A stretch of DNA of 64,000 nt from a virus (IMGVR_UViG_3300008117_000081:33036-97035); one strand, 5' to 3'; counted from the stretch's first letter, positions 13,915 through 20,241 are shown. Numbers and translations: made by a program. The notes: generated from the letters alone by a model not told the origin.

Positions 13915-14077
13915 CCAACTCCTCTAAGAGATCTAGCTTGGCTACCAGCTCACGAATATCCATGGCTGCATCTGCTACGCCATGCCAGTCTTCTTGCTCT
14001 AGCTTTAGCTTCAGATACTCGGTCATGCCATGCTTTTCTCTAGTTAATCTGGCTTTCTCACTTTTGCCGTCAAACAT
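13901..14077 (-). CDS. DWHGVADAAMD-type hypothetical protein
   Basis: GGAGG six bases before the ATG, which overlaps the MazG stop. The 58 residues contain EDWHGVADAAMDIRELVAKL, a segment I recognise from small phage hypothetical proteins in many genomes, without assigned role. Highly helical and acidic. Confidence 0.65.
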   Translation of the reverse strand: MFDGKSEKARLTREKHGMTEYLKLKLEQEDWHGVADAAMDIRELVAKLDLLEELDEQA

Positions 14078-14384
14078 CCTTAGCCTCCGGCTCTAGTACA
14101 ATTCGCTTATCAAACACACCTCGCTCTTCGGCTTTCTTCTTACCTACTTCAAACACACTTTCTTCTAGGCCATGAGCTTTACAGAGTGCAGCAAGAACCT
14201 CTAAAACATCCGCTAGCTCTTCTACTAGCTCAGTATCGGTTGCACCTTTTACTTCTAGTGCTTCTTCTATGAGCTTCTCGCGTAATAGAGCTTTGAATTC
14301 TGTCTCATCCGCCACTCTAATATTTAGTTGTCGTCCGCTGGCTGCTGCTAGCTCTGGAATTCTGTCTCTAATTAGCTTCTTCAT
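14070..14384 (-). CDS. MazG-type nucleotide pyrophosphohydrolase
   Basis: The 104 residues match the phosphoribosyl-ATP pyrophosphohydrolase/MazG fold: KLIRDRIPEL at the N-terminus, LREKLIEEALEVKGA (E-E-x-x-E metal site) and ELVEELADVLEVL (E-E-x-x-D), then K-x-x-ERG-x-F near the end. It should split a nucleoside triphosphate into a monophosphate and pyrophosphate, either cleaning up nucleotides or lowering an alarmone. AAAGGAAG and GGAG precede the ATG. Confidence 0.85.
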   Translation of the reverse strand: MKKLIRDRIPELAAASGRQLNIRVADETEFKALLREKLIEEALEVKGATDTELVEELADVLEVLAALCKAHGLEESVFEVGKKKAEERGVFDKRIVLEPEAKDV

Positions 14385-14596
14385 TTCTCCACTTCCTTTA
14401 TGTTATAGGGATTTGCTATCAGATCTATGTGCTCGCTTGTAGACAAGTCTAGGCAGTCTAGAGCTGATGCTCCATAGGCTCCATGATGATATTCGCTGCA
14501 TCTGTAGACGGTATGATCAGTAGTCACTAGATAATAGACTTCTCGCTTAGATATACTAGTACAGCTTATGGCTAACACTAACATAATTATTCTCAT
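14381..14596 (-). CDS. Secreted or lipoprotein-like small protein
   Basis: GGGAG nine bases before the ATG. The first 15 residues (MRIIMLVLAISCTS) look like a short signal with a weak lipobox at C12; the remaining 56 residues are polar with three Cys and several Tyr. It overlaps the MazG start (ATGA). Location in the envelope is inferred. Confidence 0.5.
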   Translation of the reverse strand: MRIIMLVLAISCTSISKREVYYLVTTDHTVYRCSEYHHGAYGASALDCLDLSTSEHIDLIANPYNIKEVEK

Positions 14597-14599
14597 GGC

Positions 14600-14713
14600 T
14601 TACTCCCAGACTATTACACCGCTCATTAGTATACTCCAATAAGCAGATTCATTGATGACTTCAAGCTTGAGCAGAACTTTTGCTAAACGTTTAAATTCAT
14701 TGCCATTATACAT
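14600..14713 (-). CDS. Mini-family protein, 37 residues
   Basis: Core EFKRLAKVLLKLEVINESAYW, close in layout to the mini-gene at 9791 (VLLKL-[DE]-[IV]-I-x(5)-YW, with one residue's difference in loop length). A GAGGAAT stretch precedes the ATG. Confidence 0.55.
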   Translation of the reverse strand: MYNGNEFKRLAKVLLKLEVINESAYWSILMSGVIVWE

Positions 14714-14725
14714 TCTATTCCTCAG

Positions 14726-14875
14726 CTAGTCCTCCTCAGTGTAATCATCATAGAAGTGCCGCAGCAGCAGACTAAGCAGAATTAAGGCATCGCTGTGATC
14801 TATAACGCCTAGCTTGCGCAGCAGGAATATCATGCGCTCTTCTAGATACGCGGCGCCCTCATTCCCAGTCTTCAT
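14726..14875 (-). CDS. Mini-family protein, 49 residues
   Basis: Core LEERMIFLLRKLGVIDHSDAL, then a leucine-rich helix and HFY. The ATG is inside the end of the previous mini-gene. One of four consecutive mini-genes between 14600 and 15113. Confidence 0.55.
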   Translation of the reverse strand: MKTGNEGAAYLEERMIFLLRKLGVIDHSDALILLSLLLRHFYDDYTEED

Positions 14876-14984
14876 ACATTCGTCTTACCGCTATAATACT
14901 AAACATAATTCTAGCCTCATAGTAGTCTAGTAGGCCTAGGCGCCATACTGCATAGATAACTCCTTCTTCTATACGCTTATTCAT
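14859..14984 (-). CDS. Mini-family protein, 41 residues
   Basis: Core EEGVIYAVWRLGLLDYYEARIMF; the RLG-L-L-D block lines up with KLGVID of the next gene. It ends with an acidic EDWE that overlaps that gene's start. Confidence 0.55.
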   Translation of the reverse strand: MNKRIEEGVIYAVWRLGLLDYYEARIMFSIIAVRRMYEDWE

Positions 14985-15002
14985 TTAGCCAGCGCTTCTT
15001 TT

Positions 15003-15113
15003 CTAGTCGCAGTATCTTCCTCTGCTGCCTAGTTTCCAGTTAACTTCGTCGCCTATTATCTCTATCCGCCATAAAAAATGCCAGAGCATGTATGTAGCCA
15101 TACGGTCAGTCAT
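15003..15113 (-). CDS. Mini-family protein, 36 residues
   Basis: Core ATYMLWHFLWRIEIIGDEVNW. It opens four bases after the preceding stop; no strong ribosome site, so coupling is likely. Confidence 0.45.
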   Translation of the reverse strand: MTDRMATYMLWHFLWRIEIIGDEVNWKLGSRGRYCD

Positions 15114-15117
15114 AGAG

Positions 15118-15339
15118 CTATTCCAGCATCTTGTCTATAGCTAGAGCTGCTCGGGATTCAGCTAGCAACTCGTCATCATCATCTGCATACATCTCATACT
15201 CTTCTACTAGCTCTTGGTCAGTCATATTGTAGAGTCCTTTAAAACTACTGCCATAGTTAATATGATCACTAAGATCAAATGAACTCTCTGTATAGTCAGA
15301 TAGCATATCTATTAGTTTTTGCCGTGTAGTCTCGTTCAT
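15118..15339 (-). CDS. Acidic hypothetical protein, 73 residues
   Basis: AAAGGA precedes the ATG. It is helical and very acidic (EEYEMYADDDDELLAESRAALAID). Such acidic early proteins sometimes mimic DNA, but that is a guess. It leads the mini-gene run. Confidence 0.7.
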   Translation of the reverse strand: MNETTRQKLIDMLSDYTESSFDLSDHINYGSSFKGLYNMTDQELVEEYEMYADDDDELLAESRAALAIDKMLE

Positions 15340-15381
15340 ACTAGATCCTTTGATGGTATAAATATACTGCCTGCTAGAGTA

Positions 15382-15397
15382 CGAGGCTTTCGCCTCG
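15382..15397 (-). other. GAAA-loop hairpin between genes
   Basis: CGAGGC-GAAA-GCCTCG on the minus strand, just after the stop at 15405. It has the tetraloop used by the terminators further right but lacks a T-tract, so it may be a processing or stabilising hairpin. Confidence 0.4.
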
Positions 15398-15404
15398 CCT
15401 AGAT

Positions 15405-15689
15405 CTATTGCTCAAAAGCTGGTTCGTCTACTCTAGATATCAAGTTGAGCTCACTGTCAAGCTCTAGCTCTGAAATTGTGTCTGAGTCTGCTGCGTGCTT
15501 TTCCCAGATAGAGCGAAGAAAGTTATCCATTACTGGGTCAGTTTCGAAAACTCTGCTGCCGCTGGCGTCATCTTCCCAGGGACCTTCTATAGAGCTGAAA
15601 TGCTGCTCGCTGCCATCGGCATAGCGCAGGCTGACAAAGCTATTGATATCGCCTTCATATCTGACTGATACACTTAGCAACTTAGACAT
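15405..15689 (-). CDS. Hypothetical protein, 94 residues
   Basis: GGGAG precedes the ATG. The N-terminal 35 residues form probable beta strands (VSVRYEGDINSFVSLRYADGS), the C-terminal part is acidic and helical. First gene after motif copy 8. Function unknown. Confidence 0.7.
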   Translation of the reverse strand: MSKLLSVSVRYEGDINSFVSLRYADGSEQHFSSIEGPWEDDASGSRVFETDPVMDNFLRSIWEKHAADSDTISELELDSELNLISRVDEPAFEQ

Positions 15690-15734
15690 GCTGCTCCCTA
15701 GTTAGGCTGACTGAATTATCAACCACGCGTTTAT

Positions 15735-15746
15735 ATCGGGCCTGCC
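15735..15746 (-). promoter_or_regulatory. Leftward promoter-like motif, copy 8 (degenerate)
   Basis: GGCAGGCCCGATATAAAC: the 5' half has drifted, but CAG-x-x-xCGATATAAAC is kept, as in copy 9. It lies 45 bases before the start at 15689. Confidence 0.45.
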
Positions 15747-15771
15747 GAAGCCAGCTCTGGTATAGAAATGT

Positions 15772-15805
15772 AAAAAACCAGCAGCGCAGTTTAACTGGCT
15801 GCTGG
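15772..15805 (-). terminator. Intrinsic terminator
   Basis: CCAGCAGC and GCTGCTGG form an 8-bp stem followed leftward by six T, directly after the acidic gene's stop. Confidence 0.75.
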
Positions 15806-15817
15806 CGCTAGTGCTAG

Positions 15818-16018
15818 CTATTCTTCAAAGTCATCACTGTAGTCTTCTAGCTCATCGCCTACATCTAGGTTCTCGAAGTCTAGTGCAAGAACCTCTTGAT
15901 CGATGTTCTCGAACTCGCCGTCGTCTGGCAGCTCATCGAACTCGCTAAAGCCAAACTCGTTTTCTAGGTTTACTGTAAGCTTATAAGGCAAGCCGTCATT
16001 CTCATACAAATAGCCCAT
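15818..16018 (-). CDS. Acidic hypothetical protein, 66 residues
   Basis: I start it at ATG 16018, behind AAAGGAG; the longer frame to 16108 would overlap the upstream gene by over 100 bases. More than a third of residues are Asp or Glu, with a nearly uninterrupted acidic C-terminal half ending in DDFEE. A DNA-mimic role is possible but unsupported. Confidence 0.65.
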   Translation of the reverse strand: MGYLYENDGLPYKLTVNLENEFGFSEFDELPDDGEFENIDQEVLALDFENLDVGDELEDYSDDFEE

Positions 16019-16244
16019 AGCCGCTCCTTTCTGCACTTGCAGTTGTTTGTAAGATAACCTTGGTTTTTGACTCATAGGAGTCGTATCTGTTAATCTGCTT
16101 GAAATCACTCGCTACAGAGTTAAAGAATTCCAGCGCATCCTCTAGCTCATAGAAGTCAGGACTCTCTGCTATAGTTTCGTCGTCTGCTAGCGAGAAGAAC
16201 ACCGTATATAGCGGATACTTCATAGTGTGCAAAACCAGTCTCAT
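16002..16244 (-). CDS. Hypothetical protein, 80 residues
   Basis: GGAGGTGGC precedes the ATG, which overlaps the upstream stop. Alpha/beta mini-domain (YPLYTVFFSLADDET, then ELEDALEFFNSVASDF). No family recognised. Confidence 0.65.
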   Translation of the reverse strand: MRLVLHTMKYPLYTVFFSLADDETIAESPDFYELEDALEFFNSVASDFKQINRYDSYESKTKVILQTTASAERSGYGLFV

Positions 16245-16405
16245 GCCACCTCCTCTGCTATACAGTCGATTAGCTGCATGTTGGCCTCATAGATCTCTGC
16301 CTTTAGTTCTGCCACCTCAACACAGCCTGGACCCCACAACTCCCAGTGAACATCTAGTCGCTTCTCAAGCTCTTCAATCTTCTCAATAAGCCGTTGCTTT
16401 TCCAT
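16241..16405 (-). CDS. WGPG-family protein, copy A
   Basis: The 54 residues start ME-K-Q-x-LI-x-x-IE-x-LE and carry a W-E-x-WGPG-x-x-EV segment, matching the gene at 18566-18724. Both genes follow the motif with nearly the same leader (ATGAGATAAAAGGGGG). Helical hairpin with a WGPG turn; function unknown. Confidence 0.7.
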   Translation of the reverse strand: MEKQRLIEKIEELEKRLDVHWELWGPGCVEVAELKAEIYEANMQLIDCIAEEVA

Positions 16406-16433
16406 AAATCCCCCTTTTATCTCATGTGTTTAT

Positions 16434-16445
16434 ATCGAATCTGTT
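16434..16445 (-). promoter_or_regulatory. Leftward promoter-like motif, copy 9
   Basis: AACAGATTCGATATAAAC, 28 bases before the start at 16405. Confidence 0.65.
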
Positions 16446-16463
16446 GTAGCAGACCTAGACCTC

Positions 16464-16595
16464 TCAAACTATACTAATTTTATGCAGAGTATTTATCCAG
16501 ATTGCTTTCCTGTAGCCTCTAAATTCAAAAACTACAAGAACAAATGCCATTCCCCATATAGTTTTAAGCAGTAGTAGATCGCCTTCGCTGTCCAT
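16464..16595 (-). CDS. Possible membrane or mini-family protein, 43 residues
   Basis: A short frame with a hydrophobic core (LLLLKTIWGMAFVLVVFEF) and a Trp near the end. It lacks a clear ribosome site. The layout is like the mini-family with a more hydrophobic second helix. Confidence 0.4.
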   Translation of the reverse strand: MDSEGDLLLLKTIWGMAFVLVVFEFRGYRKAIWINTLHKISIV

Positions 16596-16610
16596 GTCTA
16601 GTTCAGCCTG

Positions 16611-16784
16611 CTAGAAATCACTGTTGAATAGCCTGAGCACTCGTTCTCTAAAAGAGCTGTAGTCTCTCTTATTTAGAATGCCTAACTTGCTCATAGCCAG
16701 CATGATGCTTATACACCTAGTCATCTTGTTTAGCTGATCTCGCTCTCTAGAGACCTTTCGCTGAATTCTTTTCTCATAGAACAT
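16611..16784 (-). CDS. Mini-family protein with basic N-terminal extension
   Basis: GGGAGG precedes the ATG. The first 20 residues are Arg/Lys-rich, then the family core CISIMLAMSKLGILNKRDY and a helix ending in LF. At 57 residues it is one of the longer members. Confidence 0.6.
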   Translation of the reverse strand: MFYEKRIQRKVSRERDQLNKMTRCISIMLAMSKLGILNKRDYSSFRERVLRLFNSDF

Positions 16785-16794
16785 CTAGACCTCC

Positions 16795-16976
16795 CTAGTT
16801 TAAAAAACTCCACATAATCTCGTGATTTATGAGCTCGCAGTTCCGGCTCGCTATAGCCTCTAGATCGCTGCCCGTTATTATCTCTAGTCTAAATAGGCCA
16901 CTAAAAAGCAGCGCTCCATAACCTTTCTCCGATAGCGCAGCAGAGCCTTTCCTTGAAAGTCACATAGCTCTGTCAT
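16795..16976 (-). pseudogene. Mini-family gene interrupted by a frameshift
   Basis: ATG 16976 (GGAG nine bases upstream) opens 30 codons ending at TAG 16884. A second frame without a start, continuous from about 16960 to a TAG at 16795, holds ALLFSGLFRLEIITGSDLEAI, a good mini-family core. Joining the frames near 16930 would give one ordinary member. Decay, recoding and sequence error are all possible. Confidence 0.4.
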
Positions 16977-16977
16977 A

Positions 16978-17076
16978 CTACTCATCTCCTATACCTAGCC
17001 TAGCTACTATATCTAGCATAACCCAGCTCATCCAGTATCTTAGACGTGTAGTTTTTCTACTAGTTATTGCCACCAT
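16978..17076 (-). CDS. Mini-family protein, 32 residues
   Basis: Arg-rich start, then WVMLDIVARLGIGDE; it ends right after the RLGI block. GGAG and an ATG with moderate spacing. The following gene starts in the overlap. Confidence 0.45.
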   Translation of the reverse strand: MVAITSRKTTRLRYWMSWVMLDIVARLGIGDE

Positions 17077-17098
17077 AATCTACTCCAGTTCGTGCGAT

Positions 17099-17305
17099 TT
17101 ACCGTTTTTCCATGCACTTTCTGAGGTCATCTGCCATATCGTATGACATTCTTGCTCTGGGGCTATGGATACATTTGGCATAATATTTGTGACAGTCTTT
17201 TTGAGCTTCTTCTGAGCTTAACCTTGCGTCTCTGGCTACCCCGGAGGTTGCTACCGTTATTTGACATAGGAGTGCGATGGTTTTGATTATTTCGATTGCT
17301 TCCAT
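17099..17305 (-). CDS. Hypothetical protein with N-terminal hydrophobic segment
   Basis: GGAGTAACCTCTT precedes the ATG. Residues 5-22 are mildly hydrophobic (IEIIKTIALLCQITVATSG), suggesting a signal or anchor; the remainder is polar with four Cys and several Lys/His. It may be secreted or membrane-tethered. Confidence 0.5.
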   Translation of the reverse strand: MEAIEIIKTIALLCQITVATSGVARDARLSSEEAQKDCHKYYAKCIHSPRARMSYDMADDLRKCMEKR

Positions 17306-17418
17306 AAGAGGTTACTCCTTTTGCTATATAGAGATTGAACTCGCCCTGATCCTGTTGCAACGCCTATTCGCAGCAGCATATCAAGCACTAGCATCGTTAG
17401 TCTAAAGTCTAGACACAT
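17287..17418 (-). CDS. Mini-family protein, 43 residues
   Basis: Core FRLTMLVLDMLLRIGVATGSG, then a polar tail with LLW. The frame overlaps the start of the next gene by 19 bases. Confidence 0.5.
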   Translation of the reverse strand: MCLDFRLTMLVLDMLLRIGVATGSGRVQSLYSKRSNLLWKQSK

Positions 17419-17432
17419 AACTTACTACCTCA

Positions 17433-17660
17433 CTATATACCTAGTCTAGACAGTATTCTGCCCATCATAAAGCTAATCAGAAGACCTAGGAGCTTGTCTG
17501 CTTCTACATAGGTATCAGCCCTACTTGGAGAGCTAGAAGCCTCACCTGCCTGGGACGAGGCTTCGACTTCGTCAACTTTAGAATTGCTACTAGAGCTCTC
17601 AGAGGCTAGACCGCCTAGACCTACTAGCGAGCGCTCTAAATCTGCTTCATAAACCACCAT
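17433..17660 (-). CDS. Ser-rich protein with mini-family-like C-terminus
   Basis: GGAGAGG precedes the ATG. A Ser/Glu/Ala-rich, probably disordered middle (about 18-50) joins a short N-terminal helix to a C-terminal helix (LLGLLISFMMGRILSRLGI) that resembles the mini-family core. First gene after motif copy 10. Confidence 0.55.
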   Translation of the reverse strand: MVVYEADLERSLVGLGGLASESSSSNSKVDEVEASSQAGEASSSPSRADTYVEADKLLGLLISFMMGRILSRLGI

Positions 17661-17683
17661 GAATGCACCTCTCCGGGTGTCAT

Positions 17684-17695
17684 ATCGAATCTGTT
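17684..17695 (-). promoter_or_regulatory. Leftward promoter-like motif, copy 10
   Basis: AACAGATTCGATATGA, 23 bases before the start at 17660. Confidence 0.65.
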
Positions 17696-17844
17696 GGAGT
17701 TATACAAGTGATTAATATTACTGGCGTGTGTAGGCGAAGAGGGTGGGGGTCTAGCCGCGAACAGCCTCGTCCCATGCTCTGGCTCACGTCGGTCACGCGC
17801 GCCTGCCGGATGTCAGGCTAGTGGCAGGCCAACTGAGCTCCCGC
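17696..17844 (-). other. GC-rich non-coding spacer with tRNA-like fragment
   Basis: No frame of note. It contains the inverted pair GCCTGCC/GGCAGGC and, next to the 15-base repeat, GAGCTCAGTTGG, which looks like the D-arm of a tRNA; no T-arm or acceptor can be built. Possibly a tRNA remnant or a small RNA. Confidence 0.35.
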
Positions 17845-17859
17845 GGCGTAGCAGTGTCA
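17845..17859 (-). repeat. TGACACTGCTACGCC repeat, copy 2
   Basis: Fused to the T-tract of the terminator to its right. The nearest motif copy (10) is about 150 bases further on, the longest distance of the six. Confidence 0.65.
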
Positions 17860-17889
17860 AAAAAAAGGCAGGAGTGTTATGCTCCTGCC
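17859..17889 (-). terminator. Intrinsic terminator
   Basis: GGCAGGAG/CTCCTGCC stem and eight T, directly after the HLRHL gene stop; the T-tract runs into TGACACTG. Confidence 0.85.
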
Positions 17890-17899
17890 TGCTAGATGA

Positions 17900-18385
17900 C
17901 TAGCCTAACAGATGTCTTAGGTGGGCTGGGATAGCCTCGATCTTGATCTCGACCTTTGGCTTAAGGCTTTCTAGCTGACTAGTGATCTCTGTTTCGATAG
18001 CCTGTCTAGCCTCTTGGTCTGTTGTTATTGCCAGTAGCTGGCGAAGGGCTCTGACTGTCTCATTGCTGGAACCACGGCGGGATCCAGGATTCTTGGCTGT
18101 GTAGCTGAAGCTGCCGCCGCCATTGAACTCTGAGTTCTTCCTAACCCAGTTGTTGATTAGGCCGGTGACATACTTAGCCAACTCTGCTGGCTGAGAGAAA
18201 TACTTGGTCTTGCCTTCGTCGCTCATCTCTATCTCGCCTTCTAGGAAGCCGCTGATGAGTATCTGCTTCAGCTCTGCCTTGTCGCTGTCTGTGAGCACGC
18301 TGGCTAGAGTCACGTCGCCGTTCAGGACATAGTCTGGCTTGACTTTAAGGACCGCGTTTGTGACTGCTCTCTTTTGATTTACCAT
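17900..18385 (-). CDS. HLRHL-family protein, tandem-group copy 1
   Basis: The 161 residues share long blocks with the two genes at 19275 and 20305: EMSDEGKTKYFSQPAELAKYV, GLINNWVRKNSEFNGG, NPGSRRGSSNETVRALRQLL and IPAHLRHLLG. The central Gly/Ser segment separates an N-terminal helical domain from a C-terminal helix. AAGGGG precedes the ATG, and the leader folds into a GCCGA/TCGGC hairpin. Function unknown; duplication suggests dosage or interference with several targets. Confidence 0.8.
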   Translation of the reverse strand: MVNQKRAVTNAVLKVKPDYVLNGDVTLASVLTDSDKAELKQILISGFLEGEIEMSDEGKTKYFSQPAELAKYVTGLINNWVRKNSEFNGGGSFSYTAKNPGSRRGSSNETVRALRQLLAITTDQEARQAIETEITSQLESLKPKVEIKIEAIPAHLRHLLG

Positions 18386-18436
18386 TTTTAACCCCTTAGT
18401 TACAGCCGAGGCGCTAGTGCTTCGGCATATGAATAA

Positions 18437-18448
18437 ATCGAGTCGGTT
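18437..18448 (-). promoter_or_regulatory. Leftward promoter-like motif, copy 11
   Basis: AACCGACTCGAT, 51 bases before the start at 18385; the long leader contains the hairpin described for that gene. Confidence 0.6.
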
Positions 18449-18459
18449 TTTTATAAGGT

Positions 18460-18520
18460 GAGGGAGCTTTGGGTCGCTGAAGCCTGGCGTTTAAAGAGCA
18501 GCTCCCTCGGAGCTTCAGCG
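18460..18520 (-). ncRNA. Interleaved-stem RNA element (pseudoknot or switch)
   Basis: On the minus strand CGCTGAAGC (18520-18512) pairs perfectly with GCTTCAGCG (18483-18475), and GAGGGAGCT (18508-18500) pairs perfectly with AGCTCCCTC (18468-18460). The two 9-bp stems interleave, giving an H-type pseudoknot or two mutually exclusive hairpins. It lies between a stop codon (18566) and motif copy 11, outside any frame. No T-tract follows, so it is not a plain terminator. Confidence 0.55.
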
Positions 18521-18565
18521 TGCGGTTGACCTCATCAGCCGCCAAATTATCGCTTGCGCGAACGG

Positions 18566-18724
18566 TCAATTCTCGATCATAAGGTCAAGCAGCTTAAACT
18601 TAAGCTCGCTAATCTCGTAGCCGATCATGACTACTTCTGCACTGCCGGGTCCCCAGAACTCTGCATAGACCTTTGCCTTATACTCTAGTAGCTCGATAGC
18701 CTGAATCAGCTGCAGTCTTTCCAT
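18566..18724 (-). CDS. WGPG-family protein, copy B
   Basis: 52 residues, AGGGGGGAATTT before the ATG. It shares the ME-x-x-x-LI-x-x-IE-x-LE start and the FWGPG-S-AEV turn with the 16241 gene, while the C-terminal helix has diverged. Confidence 0.7.
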   Translation of the reverse strand: MERLQLIQAIELLEYKAKVYAEFWGPGSAEVVMIGYEISELKFKLLDLMIEN

Positions 18725-18755
18725 AAATTCCCCCCTTTTTATCTCATGTTTGTAT

Positions 18756-18767
18756 ATCGAGTCTGTC
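18756..18767 (-). promoter_or_regulatory. Leftward promoter-like motif, copy 12
   Basis: GACAGACTCGATATAC, 31 bases before the start at 18724. Confidence 0.65.
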
Positions 18768-18806
18768 GAGGAGTGTGCGCGCTCTGTCTGTCAGCCTAGG
18801 CCTGCT

Positions 18807-18821
18807 GGCGTAGCAGTGTCA
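18807..18821 (-). repeat. TGACACTGCTACGCC repeat, copy 3
   Basis: Abuts the terminator at 18821-18844; 39 bases separate it from motif copy 12. Confidence 0.65.
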
Positions 18822-18844
18822 AAAAAGGAGGGCTTTCGCCCTCC
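18821..18844 (-). terminator. Intrinsic terminator
   Basis: GGAGGGC-GAAA-GCCCTCC followed by six T; the T-tract continues into TGACACTG. Confidence 0.85.
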
Positions 18845-18847
18845 GGT

Positions 18848-19150
18848 CTAGAAGTTCTCCAGCAATCTGGTTGCCTCGCCATAGCTCTCTTCGAAGTCCT
18901 CAGGCTCCATAGCCTCTCTCAGCTCTTCAGCTATCTGTCTAAAATGCTCAACCAGCTCAGTCATCTGACTCTTATCCATCTCACTAAGTATCGACTCTGT
19001 CTGCTGGTCATTAAAGCCTTCGCTGGCTGAATAGATCTCATCAATCTCTTCTTCTGATACTGCAGTCACAAAACTCTTCACCAGGATGTGTGCACTGGGC
19101 GCACTCTCAAAACTCTCAAGAACTGCCAACATGTCATTGGTTGTTATCAA
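18848..19150 (-). CDS. Acidic helical hypothetical protein, 100 residues
   Basis: TTG start with a full AGGAGG six bases upstream. All-helical, strongly acidic (EEEIDEIYSASEGF; EELREAMEPEDFEESYGEA). The leader contains a GAGATGA/TCATCTC hairpin. Single-gene unit bounded by its own promoter-like motif and terminator. Confidence 0.7.
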   Translation of the reverse strand: MITTNDMLAVLESFESAPSAHILVKSFVTAVSEEEIDEIYSASEGFNDQQTESILSEMDKSQMTELVEHFRQIAEELREAMEPEDFEESYGEATRLLENF

Positions 19151-19202
19151 AGCTGACCTCCTAGCTGCTGAGATGACCTATTCATCTCATTCATGTTTAT
19201 AT

Positions 19203-19214
19203 ATCGAGTCTGTC
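19203..19214 (-). promoter_or_regulatory. Leftward promoter-like motif, copy 13
   Basis: GACAGACTCGATATATAAAC, 52 bases before the TTG at 19150, with a leader hairpin between. Confidence 0.65.
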
Positions 19215-19228
19215 TGAGCTGGCTCGCT

Positions 19229-19243
19229 GGCGTAGCAGTGTCA
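19229..19243 (-). repeat. TGACACTGCTACGCC repeat, copy 4
   Basis: Separated from motif copy 13 by 14 bases, the same spacing as in copy 6. Confidence 0.65.
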
Positions 19244-19268
19244 AAAAAGGCGGGACTTTCGTCCCGCC
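19243..19268 (-). terminator. Intrinsic terminator
   Basis: GGCGGGAC-GAAA-GTCCCGCC and six T, after the HLRHL gene at 19275. Confidence 0.9.
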
Positions 19269-19274
19269 TACTAG

Positions 19275-19766
19275 CTAGAACTTAATCAGATGTCTTAGGT
19301 GGGCTGGGATCGCATCACTATTTATCTCGACCTTTGGCTTAAGGCTTTCTAGCTGACTAGCGATCTCGGCTTCGATAGCCTGCTTCGCTTCTGAATCGCT
19401 AGTGATAGCCAAGAGCTGGCGAAGGGCTCTGACTGTCTCGTTGCTAGAGCCTTTGCGACTGCCAGGGTTTTTCACCTGATACTTCTGGCCACCATTCAGC
19501 TCGGTGGCCTTACGCAGCCAGTTGTTAACAAGGCCAACCACATACTTTCTTAGCTCTGCTGGCTGAGAGAAATACTTGGTCTTACCCTCGTCACTCATCT
19601 CTACCTCGCCACTCATAAAACCCTTGCAGATGATGTCGACTGTCTTCTCTTTATCTGCACTGGTCATCATATCTGCTGCAGAGACCGGACCATCAAACTC
19701 ATAGGCCACTCCGCGATCTGCTAGTACACTAACAATAGCTGCTACAGTTGCTTTACGCTGATTCAT
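19275..19766 (-). CDS. HLRHL-family protein, tandem-group copy 2
   Basis: 163 residues, very close to copy 3 in sequence and identical to it in the leader that carries a GCAAGC/GCTTGC hairpin and GGGGG site. Blocks VVGLVNNWLRKATELNGG and NPGSRKGSSNETVRALRQLL are almost the same as in copies 1 and 3, indicating recent duplication. It is a monocistronic unit with its own terminator. Role unknown. Confidence 0.8.
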   Translation of the reverse strand: MNQRKATVAAIVSVLADRGVAYEFDGPVSAADMMTSADKEKTVDIICKGFMSGEVEMSDEGKTKYFSQPAELRKYVVGLVNNWLRKATELNGGQKYQVKNPGSRKGSSNETVRALRQLLAITSDSEAKQAIEAEIASQLESLKPKVEINSDAIPAHLRHLIKF

Positions 19767-19812
19767 ATAACCCCCTAGTTGGCAAGCTTTATGCTTGCTT
19801 TGTTGTTATTAG

Positions 19813-19824
19813 ATCGAGTCTGTT
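19813..19824 (-). promoter_or_regulatory. Leftward promoter-like motif, copy 14
   Basis: AACAGACTCGAT, 46 bases before the start at 19766, with the duplicated hairpin leader. Confidence 0.65.
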
Positions 19825-19941
19825 AAAGTGCAGTTCATCATTTTAGGTGTCTGAACTGCCAACTGCCCACCGGATGCTAATAAGCTAGCCCAAGCCAATG
19901 TCCATACAGGACTTTTACAACCATCTGGTTGTTGTTTATAT

Positions 19942-19953
19942 ATCGAGTCTGTC
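19942..19953 (-). promoter_or_regulatory. Leftward promoter-like motif, copy 15
   Basis: GACAGACTCGATATATAAAC, 117 bases upstream of copy 14 with no convincing gene between. The interval has a CAACC/GGTTG hairpin and could be a short untranslated RNA. Confidence 0.55.
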
Positions 19954-19975
19954 TGAGCTGGCTTGCTAGCCTGCT

Positions 19976-19990
19976 GGCGTAGCAGTGTCA
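19976..19990 (-). repeat. TGACACTGCTACGCC repeat, copy 5
   Basis: Here the upstream neighbour is a weak hairpin without T-tract, again showing that the repeat is not merely a terminator by-product. Confidence 0.6.
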
Positions 19991-20017
19991 ATATATAGAG
20001 GAGAGGACAGGCAGAGC

Positions 20018-20197
20018 CTACCCTTTCCTCCAGTACTCCAGATACTTCACCACCTCTTCTCGATCTCCAAAGAACTCTATCGCCCTCTTCTTATAATCCT
20101 CTAACTCTGACTGATTCTTAAACACTCTGCCATTCTGATTCCACTCATGACTGACTATCATCTGATCAAGAACACTATCATTATAACTCTCTTCCAT
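20018..20197 (-). CDS. Hypothetical protein, 59 residues
   Basis: Starts at ATG 20197 behind GGGGGG. Acidic-basic helical protein with SELEDYKKRAIEFFGDREEV and an aromatic end (YLEYWRKG). Single-gene unit after motif copy 16. Confidence 0.65.
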   Translation of the reverse strand: MEESYNDSVLDQMIVSHEWNQNGRVFKNQSELEDYKKRAIEFFGDREEVVKYLEYWRKG

Positions 20198-20229
20198 AAA
20201 ACCCCCCTTTATTAATCTCATATTAGTAT

Positions 20230-20241
20230 ATCGAGTCTGTC
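20230..20241 (-). promoter_or_regulatory. Leftward promoter-like motif, copy 16
   Basis: GACAGACTCGATATAC, 32 bases before the start at 20197; the leader keeps the ATGAGAT stretch of copies 9 and 12. Confidence 0.65.

Noticed and set aside
17163-17360. 65-codon leftward frame overlapping 17099-17305
   Set aside because: The alternative frame at 17099 has a ribosome site and better composition; this one is Arg/Ser/Asn-rich shadow sequence.
17696-17844. Possible tRNA near the GAGCTCAGTTGG D-arm-like stretch
   Set aside because: No acceptor, T-arm or seven-base anticodon loop can be built; kept only as a tRNA-like fragment.
18531-18538. CTGATGAG on the minus strand, as in hammerhead ribozymes
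   Set aside because: The matching GAAA core and the three-stem arrangement are missing; the surrounding pairings form the interleaved stems instead.
19809-19991. 60-codon leftward frame between motif copies 14 and 15
   Set aside because: It runs through two regulatory motifs, has no ribosome site and looks like low-complexity chance sequence.
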